Positions 7,865-17,768 of a stretch of DNA of 64,000 nucleotides are shown here, piece by piece. The stretch spans positions 62,001 to 126,000 of the forward strand of contig JASGCW010000002.1 in NCBI GenBank assembly GCA_030053945.1, read 5' to 3'. Both the position numbers and the translations under genes were made by a program. The stretch comes from Limnohabitans sp. (GTDB lineage: Bacteria; Bacteroidota; Bacteroidia; Flavobacteriales; Flavobacteriaceae). The notes below the pieces were generated by a model, which did not search any database, was not told the DNA's origin, and saw nothing but the letters and a program-made list of their open reading frames with translations. Each line of letters starts with the position of its first letter. Positions within the stretch are counted from its first letter, which is position 1.

Positions 7865-10789
7865 ATGAAAAACAAGAAGATTTTTAACAAGCTGATTGTT
7901 TTTTTTGCAATGTCAACAGGCATTGGAGCTTTAGCCCAAACTGAAAATGAAAGAGCAAAAATCACTTCAGGCTATGACAAACAAAAAATGTCAGAATTAT
8001 TAACCCAGAGTTTAAAGAAGGAACAGGAACAGAAAAAATTTGCTTTAGAATTTGCTAGAACAAAAAATTTTCCCATAACCTTAAAATTAAGTGATGGAGG
8101 TTTAGCCGAAATACAAAAAATTGTAAATGGAAAGCCTATTTATTATAGAACTTTCAATGTAGCTGCTGCTAAATCAACGAGAACAAATCACATTAATAGT
8201 GGTGGAAGCTTAGGTCTAAGCTTGGACGGTCAAAATATGATTGCGTATGTTTGGGATGGAGGTCATGCTCGTGTAACTCATCAGGAGTATGATGGAGCAG
8301 GAGGTACAAATAGGGTTTCTGTTGAGGATGCAACCTCAGAGGGAGGAACAAAACTTAATTTTCATGCAGCACACGTTACAGGAACGATATGCGCTTCTGG
8401 TTTTACGGCTAATGCAAAAGGAATGGCTTGGCAAGCAAAAGTAAGAGGTTATATGTGGAACAATGACCTTTCTGAAGCAACCACAGCGGCTAGTAATGGT
8501 ATGCTGGTGTCTAATCATTCCTATGGTTATCGTTCAAAAGACGATTTTGGTAATAATATTTTGCCAAATTATTATCCAGGAGCTTATATAACAGACTCTA
8601 AAGACTGGGATAATTTAATGTTTAATGCTCCTAATTACTTGATGGTTGTAGCTGCTGGTAATGATGGTGGATCTGCAATTACCGACAGTCCATTAGCAAG
8701 TGGATATGATAAGCTTACAGGACACGCTACTTGTAAGAACAATATGGTTGTTGCAAATGCTCAAGATGCTAATATAGATACAAACGGGAATCTTGTGTCG
8801 GTAGCAATAAACTCCAGTAGTAGTCAAGGTCCTACAGATGATTTACGTATTAAACCAGATATTACAGGTAATGGAACGGGAGTTTACTCTACATATGAAT
8901 CTAGTGATACTGCTTATGCTTCTATCACTGGAACATCTATGGCTTCGCCAAATGTAACAGGTACTTTATTGTTGTTGCAACAGCATTATAATAATACTAA
9001 AGGCACATTTATGAGAGCAGCAACTTTAAAAGGATTAGCTCTTCATACAGCAGATGATGCTGGTACAGCTGGACCTGATGCTGTGTTTGGTTGGGGACTT
9101 TTAAATGCTAAAAGAGCTGCTGAGACAATTACTAAAAATGGTACATCATCACTTATAAGTGAATTAACTTTACAAGCTGGTCAAACATATACATTAAATG
9201 TAAATAGTGATGGAGTAAATAAATTAATGGCATCTATTTCATGGACAGATAGAGCGGGTACAGCTACTACGGCTTTAAATTCTAATACTGCTATTTTAGT
9301 AAATGATTTAGATATTAGAATTACTAAAAGCGGAACTACATATTTTCCTTGGAGATTAACAGGAGTTACAACTAATGGACTAGGTGATAATACTAAAGAT
9401 CCGTATGAGAGAGTGGATGTTTCAGGTGCTTCAGGACAATATACGATAACAATTACTCATAAAGGAACTTTAACAGGAAGTAGTCAAAATTATACTTTAA
9501 TTGTTACAGGTGTTACAAACAGTACATCTTGTGTGGCTACTGTGCCTACAGGATTGGGAACTACAAATGTTACTTCAACTGGTGTAACTGTAAATTGGAA
9601 TGCTGTTGCGGGTGCTACCTATGAAGTTAGATATAAAGCAACTGCTAGTACAACTTGGAATACAGTTGCTGCATCAACAAATACAGTTTCATTGTCTGGT
9701 TTATTAGCCGCTACTGCATATGAGGTACAGGTAAGAAGTTTGTGTTCGGGTGGTACATCTTCTGCGTTTTCTTCATCTGTTAATTTTACAACAAGTACAT
9801 CTTCTGATACAATCGCTCCTACGGCACCAACATTGACTGCAGCTGGAACGACATCTACATCTACTAATTTATCTTGGTCTGGCGCTACAGATAATATAGG
9901 TGTGACTGGATATGATGTGTATAGAGGTACTACATTTTTAGCAAGTGTGACAGGTACAACATATACCGCTACAGGATTAACACCGTCAACGACATACTCG
10001 TTTACCGTTAGAGCAAAAGATGGTGCAGGAAACGTTTCAGCAGCTAGTAATGCTGTTTCGGTAACTACTACTGGTACATCGTTAATGTATTGTGCGAGTA
10101 ATGGGAATAATTCTTCTTACGAATGGATAGATTATGTAGCATTAAATGGTATGATAAACACAACAGGATCAAATGGTGGATATGGTAATTTTACTTCAAA
10201 AGTTGCACCACTTCCATACGGTTCTAATACTATTTATTTTAGTGCAGGGTTTTCATCTTCAGCATATACTGAATATTGGTCAATTTGGATTGACTATAAC
10301 AAAAATGGAACTTTTGAATCTACAGAAAAAGTAGTTGCTGGTTCATCTGCTAGTTCAGGTACTTTATCAGCTACTTTTACAGTTCCTACAACTGCACTTG
10401 CAGGACAAACAAGAATGAGAGTTCAAATGAAATATAGCGCAACTTCTACTGCTTGTGAGACTTTTACTTATGGAGAAGTTGAGGATTATACTGTAAACAT
10501 TGGTTCATCTGGACCTGCAATAAATATTATAGCAGGTCAAGAAATAGGAAATGATTCTAATGTGTATGATTTTAGTATGTATCCTGTTCCTGCAGAAAAT
10601 ACATTAAATGTTTCTTTATTTGATAGTAGAAAAGTTTCATACAAAGTCTACAACTTAATGGGACAAGCTATATTGGGTGGAGAACTTACTCATCCAGAAA
10701 TTAACGTTTCAAAATTACCTGCAGGTGTGTATGTAATTGATGTTAATGATGGTCAAAAATCTATAACTAAAAAGTTTACAAAAAAATAA
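7865..10789 (+). CDS. Secreted S8 subtilisin-like protease with FN3, GEVED and T9SS sorting domains
   Basis: Exported serine protease of 974 residues. A signal peptide covers about residues 1-25 (ending GALAQ). The peptidase S8 catalytic residues are visible: D131 in YVWDGG, H167 in FHAAHVTGT, oxyanion N266 in AAGND and S358 in GTSMASPN. A CUB-like region follows, then two fibronectin type III domains (about 560-643 and 650-737), and a GEVED domain (about 742-877) ending VEDYTVNI. The tail (about 905-974, starting YPVPAENTLNV and ending in Lys-rich sequence) is a type A T9SS sorting signal, so it is probably released or attached at the cell surface. The FN3/GEVED DNA is duplicated exactly in the next gene. 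Confidence 0.93.
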   Translation: MKNKKIFNKLIVFFAMSTGIGALAQTENERAKITSGYDKQKMSELLTQSLKKEQEQKKFALEFARTKNFPITLKLSDGGLAEIQKIVNGKPIYYRTFNVAAAKSTRTNHINSGGSLGLSLDGQNMIAYVWDGGHARVTHQEYDGAGGTNRVSVEDATSEGGTKLNFHAAHVTGTICASGFTANAKGMAWQAKVRGYMWNNDLSEATTAASNGMLVSNHSYGYRSKDDFGNNILPNYYPGAYITDSKDWDNLMFNAPNYLMVVAAGNDGGSAITDSPLASGYDKLTGHATCKNNMVVANAQDANIDTNGNLVSVAINSSSSQGPTDDLRIKPDITGNGTGVYSTYESSDTAYASITGTSMASPNVTGTLLLLQQHYNNTKGTFMRAATLKGLALHTADDAGTAGPDAVFGWGLLNAKRAAETITKNGTSSLISELTLQAGQTYTLNVNSDGVNKLMASISWTDRAGTATTALNSNTAILVNDLDIRITKSGTTYFPWRLTGVTTNGLGDNTKDPYERVDVSGASGQYTITITHKGTLTGSSQNYTLIVTGVTNSTSCVATVPTGLGTTNVTSTGVTVNWNAVAGATYEVRYKATASTTWNTVAASTNTVSLSGLLAATAYEVQVRSLCSGGTSSAFSSSVNFTTSTSSDTIAPTAPTLTAAGTTSTSTNLSWSGATDNIGVTGYDVYRGTTFLASVTGTTYTATGLTPSTTYSFTVRAKDGAGNVSAASNAVSVTTTGTSLMYCASNGNNSSYEWIDYVALNGMINTTGSNGGYGNFTSKVAPLPYGSNTIYFSAGFSSSAYTEYWSIWIDYNKNGTFESTEKVVAGSSASSGTLSATFTVPTTALAGQTRMRVQMKYSATSTACETFTYGEVEDYTVNIGSSGPAINIIAGQEIGNDSNVYDFSMYPVPAENTLNVSLFDSRKVSYKVYNLMGQAILGGELTHPEINVSKLPAGVYVIDVNDGQKSITKKFTKK
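9905..10497 (+). repeat. 593-bp perfect direct repeat, copy 1 (FN3 end plus GEVED domain)
   Basis: Compared base by base with 13576-14168 at a constant offset of 3671, this stretch is identical throughout. The wider block 9845-10506 differs from its partner at only three positions (9883, 9904 and 10498). The copies are in frame and cover the end of the second FN3 domain and the whole GEVED domain. Confidence 0.95.
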
Positions 10790-10802
10790 TAATGTAAATA
10801 TC

Positions 10803-10838
10803 AAAAAGCTATTCAAAATTTATTTGAGTAGCTTTTTT
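10803..10838 (+). terminator. Rho-independent terminator after the subtilase gene
   Basis: AAAAAGCTATTCAAA at 10803-10817 pairs with TTTGAGTAGCTTTTT at 10823-10837, with one wobble pair, and runs into a T-tract. The A-rich left arm means it could also work on the opposite strand. Confidence 0.85.
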
Positions 10839-10959
10839 AACAACAAAGCGGCTTGTTTGGAAATAGGTTTGGATAACTCAAATGTCTAATTGTTTATCAC
10901 ATTCTTGAGTTTTTAATCTAAGCTATGTATTTGTTGTATTTAAAAAAATCCTTAAAAAT

Positions 10960-13900
10960 ATGATAAAAAGAAATATGCTAAAAATCATTGGGATAATGGT
11001 TTTGAGTACAATAAAGTTATCGGCGCAATTTAATTCAGACGCGCCTTGGATGTCAGATATGTCATTAAGTTCAAAAAAAGGAGAGGTTTCCATTGATGAA
11101 ATGACAAATGCATTTAATCAATATTGGCTTACACACGACAAAAATAAAAAAGGATCAGGGTATAAACCTTATATGCGATGGGAATATTATTGGAGAAATA
11201 ATGTTCATCCTGATGGAACATTAATAACACCTTCAGAAATTTGGACTGCTTGGCAAAATAAGAATAGATCAAAGAACAATAGGAGAAGTGTTTTAGCCAC
11301 TTCAAATTGGCAACCTGTTGGACCTTTCTCGCATTCAGTTACAGGGTCATGGTCTGCTGGACAGGGTAGGGTTAATGTGGTTTATGTAGACCCTAATAAT
11401 GCTAGTGTTATTTATGTAGGAACTCCTGCTGGGGGTATATGGAAATCAACAGATGCAGGAGTGAATTGGACTCCCCTATCAGATGAATTACCACAAATAG
11501 GAGTTTCAGGAATTGTAACAGATCCTACTAATTCAAAAATAATTTATATTGCAACAGGAGATAAAGATGCTGGAGATACATACTCTATAGGTGTTATGAA
11601 ATCGACAGATGGTGGAGTAACTTGGAATACTACGGGTTTATCTTTTACTAATACTTCTACAAGGGCAGCAGACATATTTATACATCCATCTAATCCTAGT
11701 ATTTTATGGGTTGCTACAAGTGCAGGTTTGTATAAAACTTCAAATGGAGGGACAAATTGGACTAATGTTTTAAATGGTAATATTAAAGATATTAAAGTAA
11801 AACCTGGTGATCCTAATACAGTATATGCAGTTACAACGAATACTTTTTACAAATCTACTGATGCAGGCTCTACATTTGCAACTATAACTTCCGGTTTACC
11901 TACATCTTCTGGCAGGTTAGCAATTGATGTTACTCCTGCAAATTCGGCTTATGTATATGTATTGAGTGCAACAACTGGTAATGGATTTCAAGGTTTGTAT
12001 AAATCAACAAATAGTGGGGCATCTTTCACTAAATCAAGTTCAACAACAGATATTTTTGAGTCAACACAAGCTTGGTATGATATGGCATTAGCTGTGTCAA
12101 GTACTAATGCTGAGGTTGTTTTTACTGGGTGTCTAAATGTTTGGAAAACGACAAATGGAGGAACTACTTTTACAAAAGTAAATAATTGGAATGCGCCTTC
12201 AGCTGCTGCATATACGCATGCAGATATACATTTCTTAAGATATTATGGAAATAAATTATTTTGTGGAAGTGATGGTGGAATTTATGTTTCTTCTAATGAT
12301 GGGTCTTCTTTTACAAGTTTAACTAAAGGGTTACAAATTGGTCAATTTTATAAAATAGCAGTTTCTAAACAATCATCAGGAAATATGGTTGGAGGACTTC
12401 AGGATAACGGAGGTTATGGTTATAGCAATAACCAGTGGAAAAATTATTATGGAGCTGATGGTATGGATACTGGAGTCGATCCAAATAACCAAAATAAATA
12501 TTATGGATTTATTCAATCAGGAGGTGGTTTATACATTTCAAATGATGGTGGTAATAGTTTATCCTCTTCTGTTAATGGTCCAGCGTCAGGGAATTGGGTA
12601 ACTCCTCTAGCAGTTAATTCGGCAGGAGAAGTTTTTGGAGGCTATAATAAAGTATATAGATTAAATGGAACTTCTTGGGTAGGTAGTACAACAACTTTCC
12701 CTGGTAATCTAGAGAATTTAATTGTTGATCCATCAAATAATAATATTATGTATGCAACTGATGGGAAAAACTTATATAGAAGTTCTGATAAAGGAGTGAA
12801 TTTTTCATTAATATACACTTTTCCACTTAATGTCAAAGATATTAAAGTTCATTCAACAAACGGAACTATTATATATGCTATTACTGAAGGTACTTCTGGT
12901 TTAGTTTATATGTCTTCTAATACTGGATCAACTTTTACAAGTATAAATAATGGTCTGCCAAGTATAGGTAAAAATGTAATTGTTCATCAAGCTAATAACT
13001 CGTCGAATCCGTTGTATGTTGGTACCTCTTTAGGAGTTTATTATAAGGATGATACTATGAGTTCTTGGACCCCTTTTGATTCTAATCTTCCTAATGTTTC
13101 AGTTACAGATTTGGAAATTAATTATACTGATAATAATATTACTGCTGCAACATATGGACGAGGTGTTTGGAGAACTTCTTTAAATAGTAGCTCAGATACA
13201 CAAGCACCTTCGATACCAACAAATTTAACTGTTTCTGGAACAACATCTAATTCAACTAATTTAGCATGGACAGCTTCTACAGATAATGTAGGTGTTACTG
13301 GATACGATGTGTATAGAGGTACAACTCTTCTTGGAACAGTTACTGGGGTATCTTATACAGCAACAGGTTTAACACCTTCTACAACATATTCTTTTACAGT
13401 TCGTGCAAAAGATGCAGCAGGAAACGTGTCAGCTTCAAGTAATGCAGTTAGTGTAACCACTTTAGCATCACCATCAGATACGGTTGCTCCAACAGCTCCA
13501 ACATTGTCAGCTTCTGGAACGACATCTACATCTACTAATTTATCTTGGTCTGGTGCTACAGATAATATAGGTGTAACTGGATATGATGTGTATAGAGGTA
13601 CTACATTTTTAGCAAGTGTGACAGGTACAACATATACCGCTACAGGATTAACACCGTCAACGACATACTCGTTTACCGTTAGAGCAAAAGATGGTGCAGG
13701 AAACGTTTCAGCAGCTAGTAATGCTGTTTCGGTAACTACTACTGGTACATCGTTAATGTATTGTGCGAGTAATGGGAATAATTCTTCTTACGAATGGATA
13801 GATTATGTAGCATTAAATGGTATGATAAACACAACAGGATCAAATGGTGGATATGGTAATTTTACTTCAAAAGTTGCACCACTTCCATACGGTTCTAATA

Positions 13901-14460
13901 CTATTTATTTTAGTGCAGGGTTTTCATCTTCAGCATATACTGAATATTGGTCAATTTGGATTGACTATAACAAAAATGGAACTTTTGAATCTACAGAAAA
14001 AGTAGTTGCTGGTTCATCTGCTAGTTCAGGTACTTTATCAGCTACTTTTACAGTTCCTACAACTGCACTTGCAGGACAAACAAGAATGAGAGTTCAAATG
14101 AAATATAGCGCAACTTCTACTGCTTGTGAGACTTTTACTTATGGAGAAGTTGAGGATTATACTGTAAATATTGGTTCGGCAGCACCTTCAACGAATTATT
14201 CTAAAGAGGAGGTTTTAGCAAATGAATCTAATATTTATGATTTTGAACTATATCCAAATTCAGTTGAAAGTTCGTTGAATATTAATATGTTTGATAGTCG
14301 AAAAGTTTCATACAAAGTTTATAACTTAACAGGACAAGCTATATTGGGTGGAGAGCTTATTAATCCAGAAATTAATGTTTCAAAATTACCTTCAGGTATG
14401 TATATTATTGATGTTAATGATGGTCAAAAATCAATCTCAAAGAAATTCTTAAAAAAATAA
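10960..14460 (+). CDS. Secreted BNR/VPS10-type beta-propeller protein with FN3, GEVED and T9SS sorting domains
   Basis: Exported 1166-residue protein. A signal peptide ends near residue 23 (KLSAQ). From about residue 110 to 740 there are at least ten sialidase-type (BNR/Asp-box) repeats such as GIWKSTDAGVNWTPL, LYKTSNGGTNWTNV and VWKTTNGGTTFTKV, as in sortilin/VPS10-like propellers and xyloglucanase-like proteins. Two FN3 domains (about 750-835 and 840-930), a GEVED domain (about 933-1068) and a T9SS type A tail (about 1090-1166) follow. No glycosidase residues can be assigned by eye, so binding or hydrolysis remains open. The C-terminal third is nearly the same as that of the upstream protease. 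Its own terminator precedes it, so it is a separate transcription unit. Confidence 0.9.
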   Translation: MIKRNMLKIIGIMVLSTIKLSAQFNSDAPWMSDMSLSSKKGEVSIDEMTNAFNQYWLTHDKNKKGSGYKPYMRWEYYWRNNVHPDGTLITPSEIWTAWQNKNRSKNNRRSVLATSNWQPVGPFSHSVTGSWSAGQGRVNVVYVDPNNASVIYVGTPAGGIWKSTDAGVNWTPLSDELPQIGVSGIVTDPTNSKIIYIATGDKDAGDTYSIGVMKSTDGGVTWNTTGLSFTNTSTRAADIFIHPSNPSILWVATSAGLYKTSNGGTNWTNVLNGNIKDIKVKPGDPNTVYAVTTNTFYKSTDAGSTFATITSGLPTSSGRLAIDVTPANSAYVYVLSATTGNGFQGLYKSTNSGASFTKSSSTTDIFESTQAWYDMALAVSSTNAEVVFTGCLNVWKTTNGGTTFTKVNNWNAPSAAAYTHADIHFLRYYGNKLFCGSDGGIYVSSNDGSSFTSLTKGLQIGQFYKIAVSKQSSGNMVGGLQDNGGYGYSNNQWKNYYGADGMDTGVDPNNQNKYYGFIQSGGGLYISNDGGNSLSSSVNGPASGNWVTPLAVNSAGEVFGGYNKVYRLNGTSWVGSTTTFPGNLENLIVDPSNNNIMYATDGKNLYRSSDKGVNFSLIYTFPLNVKDIKVHSTNGTIIYAITEGTSGLVYMSSNTGSTFTSINNGLPSIGKNVIVHQANNSSNPLYVGTSLGVYYKDDTMSSWTPFDSNLPNVSVTDLEINYTDNNITAATYGRGVWRTSLNSSSDTQAPSIPTNLTVSGTTSNSTNLAWTASTDNVGVTGYDVYRGTTLLGTVTGVSYTATGLTPSTTYSFTVRAKDAAGNVSASSNAVSVTTLASPSDTVAPTAPTLSASGTTSTSTNLSWSGATDNIGVTGYDVYRGTTFLASVTGTTYTATGLTPSTTYSFTVRAKDGAGNVSAASNAVSVTTTGTSLMYCASNGNNSSYEWIDYVALNGMINTTGSNGGYGNFTSKVAPLPYGSNTIYFSAGFSSSAYTEYWSIWIDYNKNGTFESTEKVVAGSSASSGTLSATFTVPTTALAGQTRMRVQMKYSATSTACETFTYGEVEDYTVNIGSAAPSTNYSKEEVLANESNIYDFELYPNSVESSLNINMFDSRKVSYKVYNLTGQAILGGELINPEINVSKLPSGMYIIDVNDGQKSISKKFLKK
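13576..14168 (+). repeat. 593-bp perfect direct repeat, copy 2
   Basis: Identical to 9905-10497 at every base. Beyond the block the two genes remain homologous (T9SS tail, preceding FN3 domain) but with many silent and coding differences, so identity ends sharply at both edges. Confidence 0.95.
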
Positions 14461-14488
14461 CCTAACCAAAATCAATTAAATACTTTTG

Positions 14489-14520
14489 AGAGGCTATGCT
14501 TTTGCATAGTCTCTTTTTTT
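14489..14520 (+). terminator. Rho-independent terminator after the beta-propeller gene
   Basis: AGAGGCTATGC at 14489-14499 pairs with GCATAGTCTCT at 14504-14514 around a TTTT loop, followed by a run of T to 14520. The loop and right arm also contain the -33 element proposed for rlmI. Confidence 0.87.
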
Positions 14521-14533
14521 ATGGCTACATTTG
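14501..14533 (+). promoter_or_regulatory. Candidate promoter of rlmI, overlapping the upstream terminator
   Basis: TTTG at 14501-14504 and TACATTTG at 14526-14533 are 21 bases apart, an exact match to the Bacteroidota -33/-7 pattern. Transcription would start near 14540, leaving a leader of about ten bases before the ATG at 14550. The -33 element sits in the loop of the terminator hairpin. Confidence 0.6.
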
Positions 14534-14549
14534 CACAAAACAATAATGT

Positions 14550-15716
14550 ATGAATTATCCAAAAGTTATTCTAAAATCAGGTAAAGAAAAATCTATTCAA
14601 CGCAGACATCCTTGGGTGTTTAGTGGAGCTGTTTATGGTGTAACCCAAGAAATTGAAGATGGTGAAATGGTAGATGTTGTAGATGCTCAAAATAAACATT
14701 TAGGAACTGGTTATTTTTCAGATAAAGGAAGCATTGTTGTTAGATTATTAACTTTTCAAGGAGAAGAATTTACAAAAGACTTTTGGAAGCAAAAACTACT
14801 ATCAGCTTGGGAATTGCGATTGAAGTTATTAAATATTGAAGTAACAAATGCATTTCGAGTAATTCACGGAGAAGGTGATGGAATCCCAGGATTGATTATC
14901 GATTATTACGATAAAAACTGGGTCATACAAGCACATTCGTCAGGCATTTATTTCCAAATAGAAAAGATTGCTGAAGCTATTCAAACTAATTTTAAAGAAT
15001 TCTGTGAGACTATTTATTGTAAAAGTTCAGGAACTCTCCCCAATACGGGAACAGATTATTTTTTATTTGGCAATAAAGCTGAAACTGTAGCTAAAGAAAA
15101 TACTATTTTATTTTCGGTAAATTGGGTTGAAGGTCAAAAAACAGGTTTCTTTTTAGATCAAAGAGATAACAGGAGATTACTAAAAGAATTTTCCAAAGGA
15201 AAAAAAGTATTGAATACTTTTTGTTACACAGGTGGTTTTTCTATTTATGCTATGAGTGCAGGGGCAGAATTAGTTACGTCTGTTGATATTTCTCAAAAAG
15301 CAGTCGATTTGGCTTCTAAAAATATGGAATTAAATTTTCCAAATTCTAATCATAATGCTGTGGCTGATGATGTTTTTAATTTTATGAAAGAAAATCATCA
15401 AGTGTACGATGTGATTGTTTTAGATCCACCAGCATTCGCTAAAAGTATCAAAAGTAAACATACCGCAACCCAAGCCTATAAACGTTTGAATATTGCTGGT
15501 TTAAAAGCATTAGCCCCTAACGGAATTTTATTCACTTTTTCTTGTTCACAGGTAATCGATGATGTGTTGTTTTACAATACTGTTGCTGCTGCAGCCATTG
15601 AAACAGGGAGAAACATTAGAGTGCTTCACAAATTAGAGCAAGGCCCAGACCATCCTACTAATATTTATCACCCTGAAGGACACTACTTAAAAGGATTGGT
15701 TTTGTTTGTTGAGTAA
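14550..15716 (+). CDS. rlmI: 23S rRNA (cytosine-C5)-methyltransferase, RlmI family
   Basis: SAM-dependent methyltransferase of the RlmI/YccW family, which makes m5C1962 in 23S rRNA. An N-terminal PUA domain (about 1-80; RRHPWVFSGAV) is followed by a linker domain and a Rossmann methyltransferase domain. The SAM-binding region is FCYTGGFSIYAMSAGAE, and the motif IV segment VLDPPAFAKS is clear, with the later Cys in FSCSQ. The 388-residue length is usual. The first ATG (14546) is out of frame; 14550 gives the family-like N-terminus NYPKVILKSGKE. It is transcribed alone from the promoter just upstream. Confidence 0.93.
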   Translation: MNYPKVILKSGKEKSIQRRHPWVFSGAVYGVTQEIEDGEMVDVVDAQNKHLGTGYFSDKGSIVVRLLTFQGEEFTKDFWKQKLLSAWELRLKLLNIEVTNAFRVIHGEGDGIPGLIIDYYDKNWVIQAHSSGIYFQIEKIAEAIQTNFKEFCETIYCKSSGTLPNTGTDYFLFGNKAETVAKENTILFSVNWVEGQKTGFFLDQRDNRRLLKEFSKGKKVLNTFCYTGGFSIYAMSAGAELVTSVDISQKAVDLASKNMELNFPNSNHNAVADDVFNFMKENHQVYDVIVLDPPAFAKSIKSKHTATQAYKRLNIAGLKALAPNGILFTFSCSQVIDDVLFYNTVAAAAIETGRNIRVLHKLEQGPDHPTNIYHPEGHYLKGLVLFVE

Positions 15717-15993
15717 CTTAAAAGTTATCTTTATGTTAAAAATAGGAAATTTTTTAAACAACATTCTTTAAATACTAAAAAAGGATTATTTTTGCTAGAA
15801 ACAAACTAAAACAAAATGCATAATTTCTTTAATCTAAAACACACTTTTGTCAATTTTCAAGGGTCATCTTTTTATTGATTGAATTCAAATCAATTATCTA
15901 ATATCATTTTTTAACTTATTCAATAAGTTTTAATTGATAATAATTTTTTTTATTTAAAATTTTCCTTTACGATTCCACTGGGATTACTATTTT
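15717..15993. other. AT-rich intergenic region with two small inverted repeats
   Basis: No gene is visible in these 277 bases. Two short dyads occur: ATTGATT/AATCAAT at 15874-15894, and AACTTATT/AATAAGTT at 15913-15929 around a single C. A TAnnTTTG match (15787-15794) has no -33 partner. The dyads may be regulatory or transcript-end structures; the function is unknown. Confidence 0.4.
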
Positions 15994-17763
15994 ATGATAT
16001 ATATAAAATTAAAAGAAAAGCATTTAAAAGAATATTTGCTTTTAAATAAGAAGTATAATACAATTGGTGTATTAAGATTAATATCAATACTATCTTTTAT
16101 AATACTAGCATATCAATATTTTCAAACAGATAATGTTTTTTTAATTATAGGAGGGTTTGTCTTTTTAGCTCTTTTTATTTTTTTAATAGGTTTTCATGAG
16201 CAAATAAAAAGGAAAAGAGATATTCAAAATACACTTATAGCTATTAACCAAGATGAAATTTCATATTTAAAAGGAGAATCAATACCTTTTGATGATGGAA
16301 ATGAATTTGTAAATCACAATCATTTTTGTTCATTTGATTTAGATTTTTTTGGTAAGAAATCGTTATATCAAAATTTAAATAGAGCAGCTACTTTCTTAGG
16401 AAAAGAGAAGTTAGCAAATATACTTTTAAGAAAATTAAATAACGATGATATAAAATTAAATCAGTTAGCCATACAAGAATTAGCTGAGAAAATTGATTGG
16501 AGACAAAAATTATTTGCTTTAGCTAAGTTAAGTGAAGATACTAAAGAAAAGCACGCAGAATTAGTTAAGTGGGTTGATGAAAAAGAAGAAGATTTATCAA
16601 AAGGATTAATGTTTATTGCTTACCTAATTCCCACATTGTTTTTTTTGTCACTTGCTTTAGCTGTTTTTAATTTGGATACTGTATTTAAAAATATAGTTTC
16701 CTCGTTGATAGTCTGCAATCTATTAATCACACTTACACAACTCAAGAAAATAAAAAAAGAGATAATTAATTCCGATAGGATTTTAAAACCAATTATTCAA
16801 TATGCTAATATTATAGAAAAAATTGAAGATCAAAAATTCAATAGTATTAGATTGAATTCTTTGAAAAATGGGTTGATAAATGAAAGGGGGTCAGCTTATT
16901 TGTCTATAAAAAAACTTTCTGGCATTGTTGCAAATATGCATAATGTTCAGAATGTTATGGGGTCTATTTTTGTTAATGGTATATTATTATATCACATACA
17001 TATTTTAAATAATCTTTACAATTGGAAAAAACAAAACTCTAAAGAAATAAAAAAATGGTTAGAAATTATTGGAGAATTTGAAGTTCTTAATAGTTTAGCC
17101 AATTTCTCTTATAATAATCCAGAATTTATCTTTCCTGAAATTAATGACAATTATATAATTAATCTTCAAGAGGTTGGTCACCCACTAATAAAATCTCATA
17201 AAAGGATATGTAACGATATCATATTTACAAATCATGATTTTATAATTCTTACAGGTTCGAATATGTCTGGGAAAAGTACTTTTCTTAGAACATTAGGAGT
17301 TAATATGGTATTAGGAGGAATTGGGGCTCCTATATGCGCAACCTCAGCAAATCTGCATCCATTAAATGTTATTGTTTCAATGCGACAATCAGATTCATTA
17401 TCAGATGGGGAATCTTATTTTTTTGCAGAAGTTAAAAGGCTTAAGCAAATTATCGAGAAGCTAGAAAATGAAATTTGTTTTGTACTACTTGATGAAATTT
17501 TAAAAGGGACTAATTCTGACGATAAACAGACTGGAACAATTGAAGTCATTAAGAAAATTATGTCAAAAAAAGCGATTGGTTGTATTGCTACACACGACCT
17601 TGAAGTTTGTCAACTTGTCAATGAGTATGAGAAAAAGCTTTTTAATAAATGCTTTGAAGTTGAAATAATTAATAATGATTTAGCATTTGATTATAAACTA
17701 AGAGATGGTGTTTGTAAGAATAAAAGCGCAACTTTTCTAATGAGAAAGATGGAAATAATTTAA
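15994..17763 (+). CDS. Membrane-anchored MutS-related ATPase
   Basis: Protein of 589 residues combining membrane segments with a MutS core and ATPase. Two hydrophobic helices lie at about 25-43 and 48-66, and a second pair near 203-245. The C-terminal ATPase carries Walker A G421-S-N-M-S-G-K-S, a Walker B region ending D500-E501 (VLLDEILKGTNSDDKQ) and the conserved H534 in IATHDLE. The mismatch-recognition domain I of true MutS is absent, so a role in mismatch repair is unlikely. Bacteroidota often carry such membrane MutS-like proteins and their function is unknown. It lies 35 bases upstream of the biosynthetic-looking cluster and could belong to the same transcript. Confidence 0.82.
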   Translation: MIYIKLKEKHLKEYLLLNKKYNTIGVLRLISILSFIILAYQYFQTDNVFLIIGGFVFLALFIFLIGFHEQIKRKRDIQNTLIAINQDEISYLKGESIPFDDGNEFVNHNHFCSFDLDFFGKKSLYQNLNRAATFLGKEKLANILLRKLNNDDIKLNQLAIQELAEKIDWRQKLFALAKLSEDTKEKHAELVKWVDEKEEDLSKGLMFIAYLIPTLFFLSLALAVFNLDTVFKNIVSSLIVCNLLITLTQLKKIKKEIINSDRILKPIIQYANIIEKIEDQKFNSIRLNSLKNGLINERGSAYLSIKKLSGIVANMHNVQNVMGSIFVNGILLYHIHILNNLYNWKKQNSKEIKKWLEIIGEFEVLNSLANFSYNNPEFIFPEINDNYIINLQEVGHPLIKSHKRICNDIIFTNHDFIILTGSNMSGKSTFLRTLGVNMVLGGIGAPICATSANLHPLNVIVSMRQSDSLSDGESYFFAEVKRLKQIIEKLENEICFVLLDEILKGTNSDDKQTGTIEVIKKIMSKKAIGCIATHDLEVCQLVNEYEKKLFNKCFEVEIINNDLAFDYKLRDGVCKNKSATFLMRKMEII

Positions 17764-17768
17764 AATTA

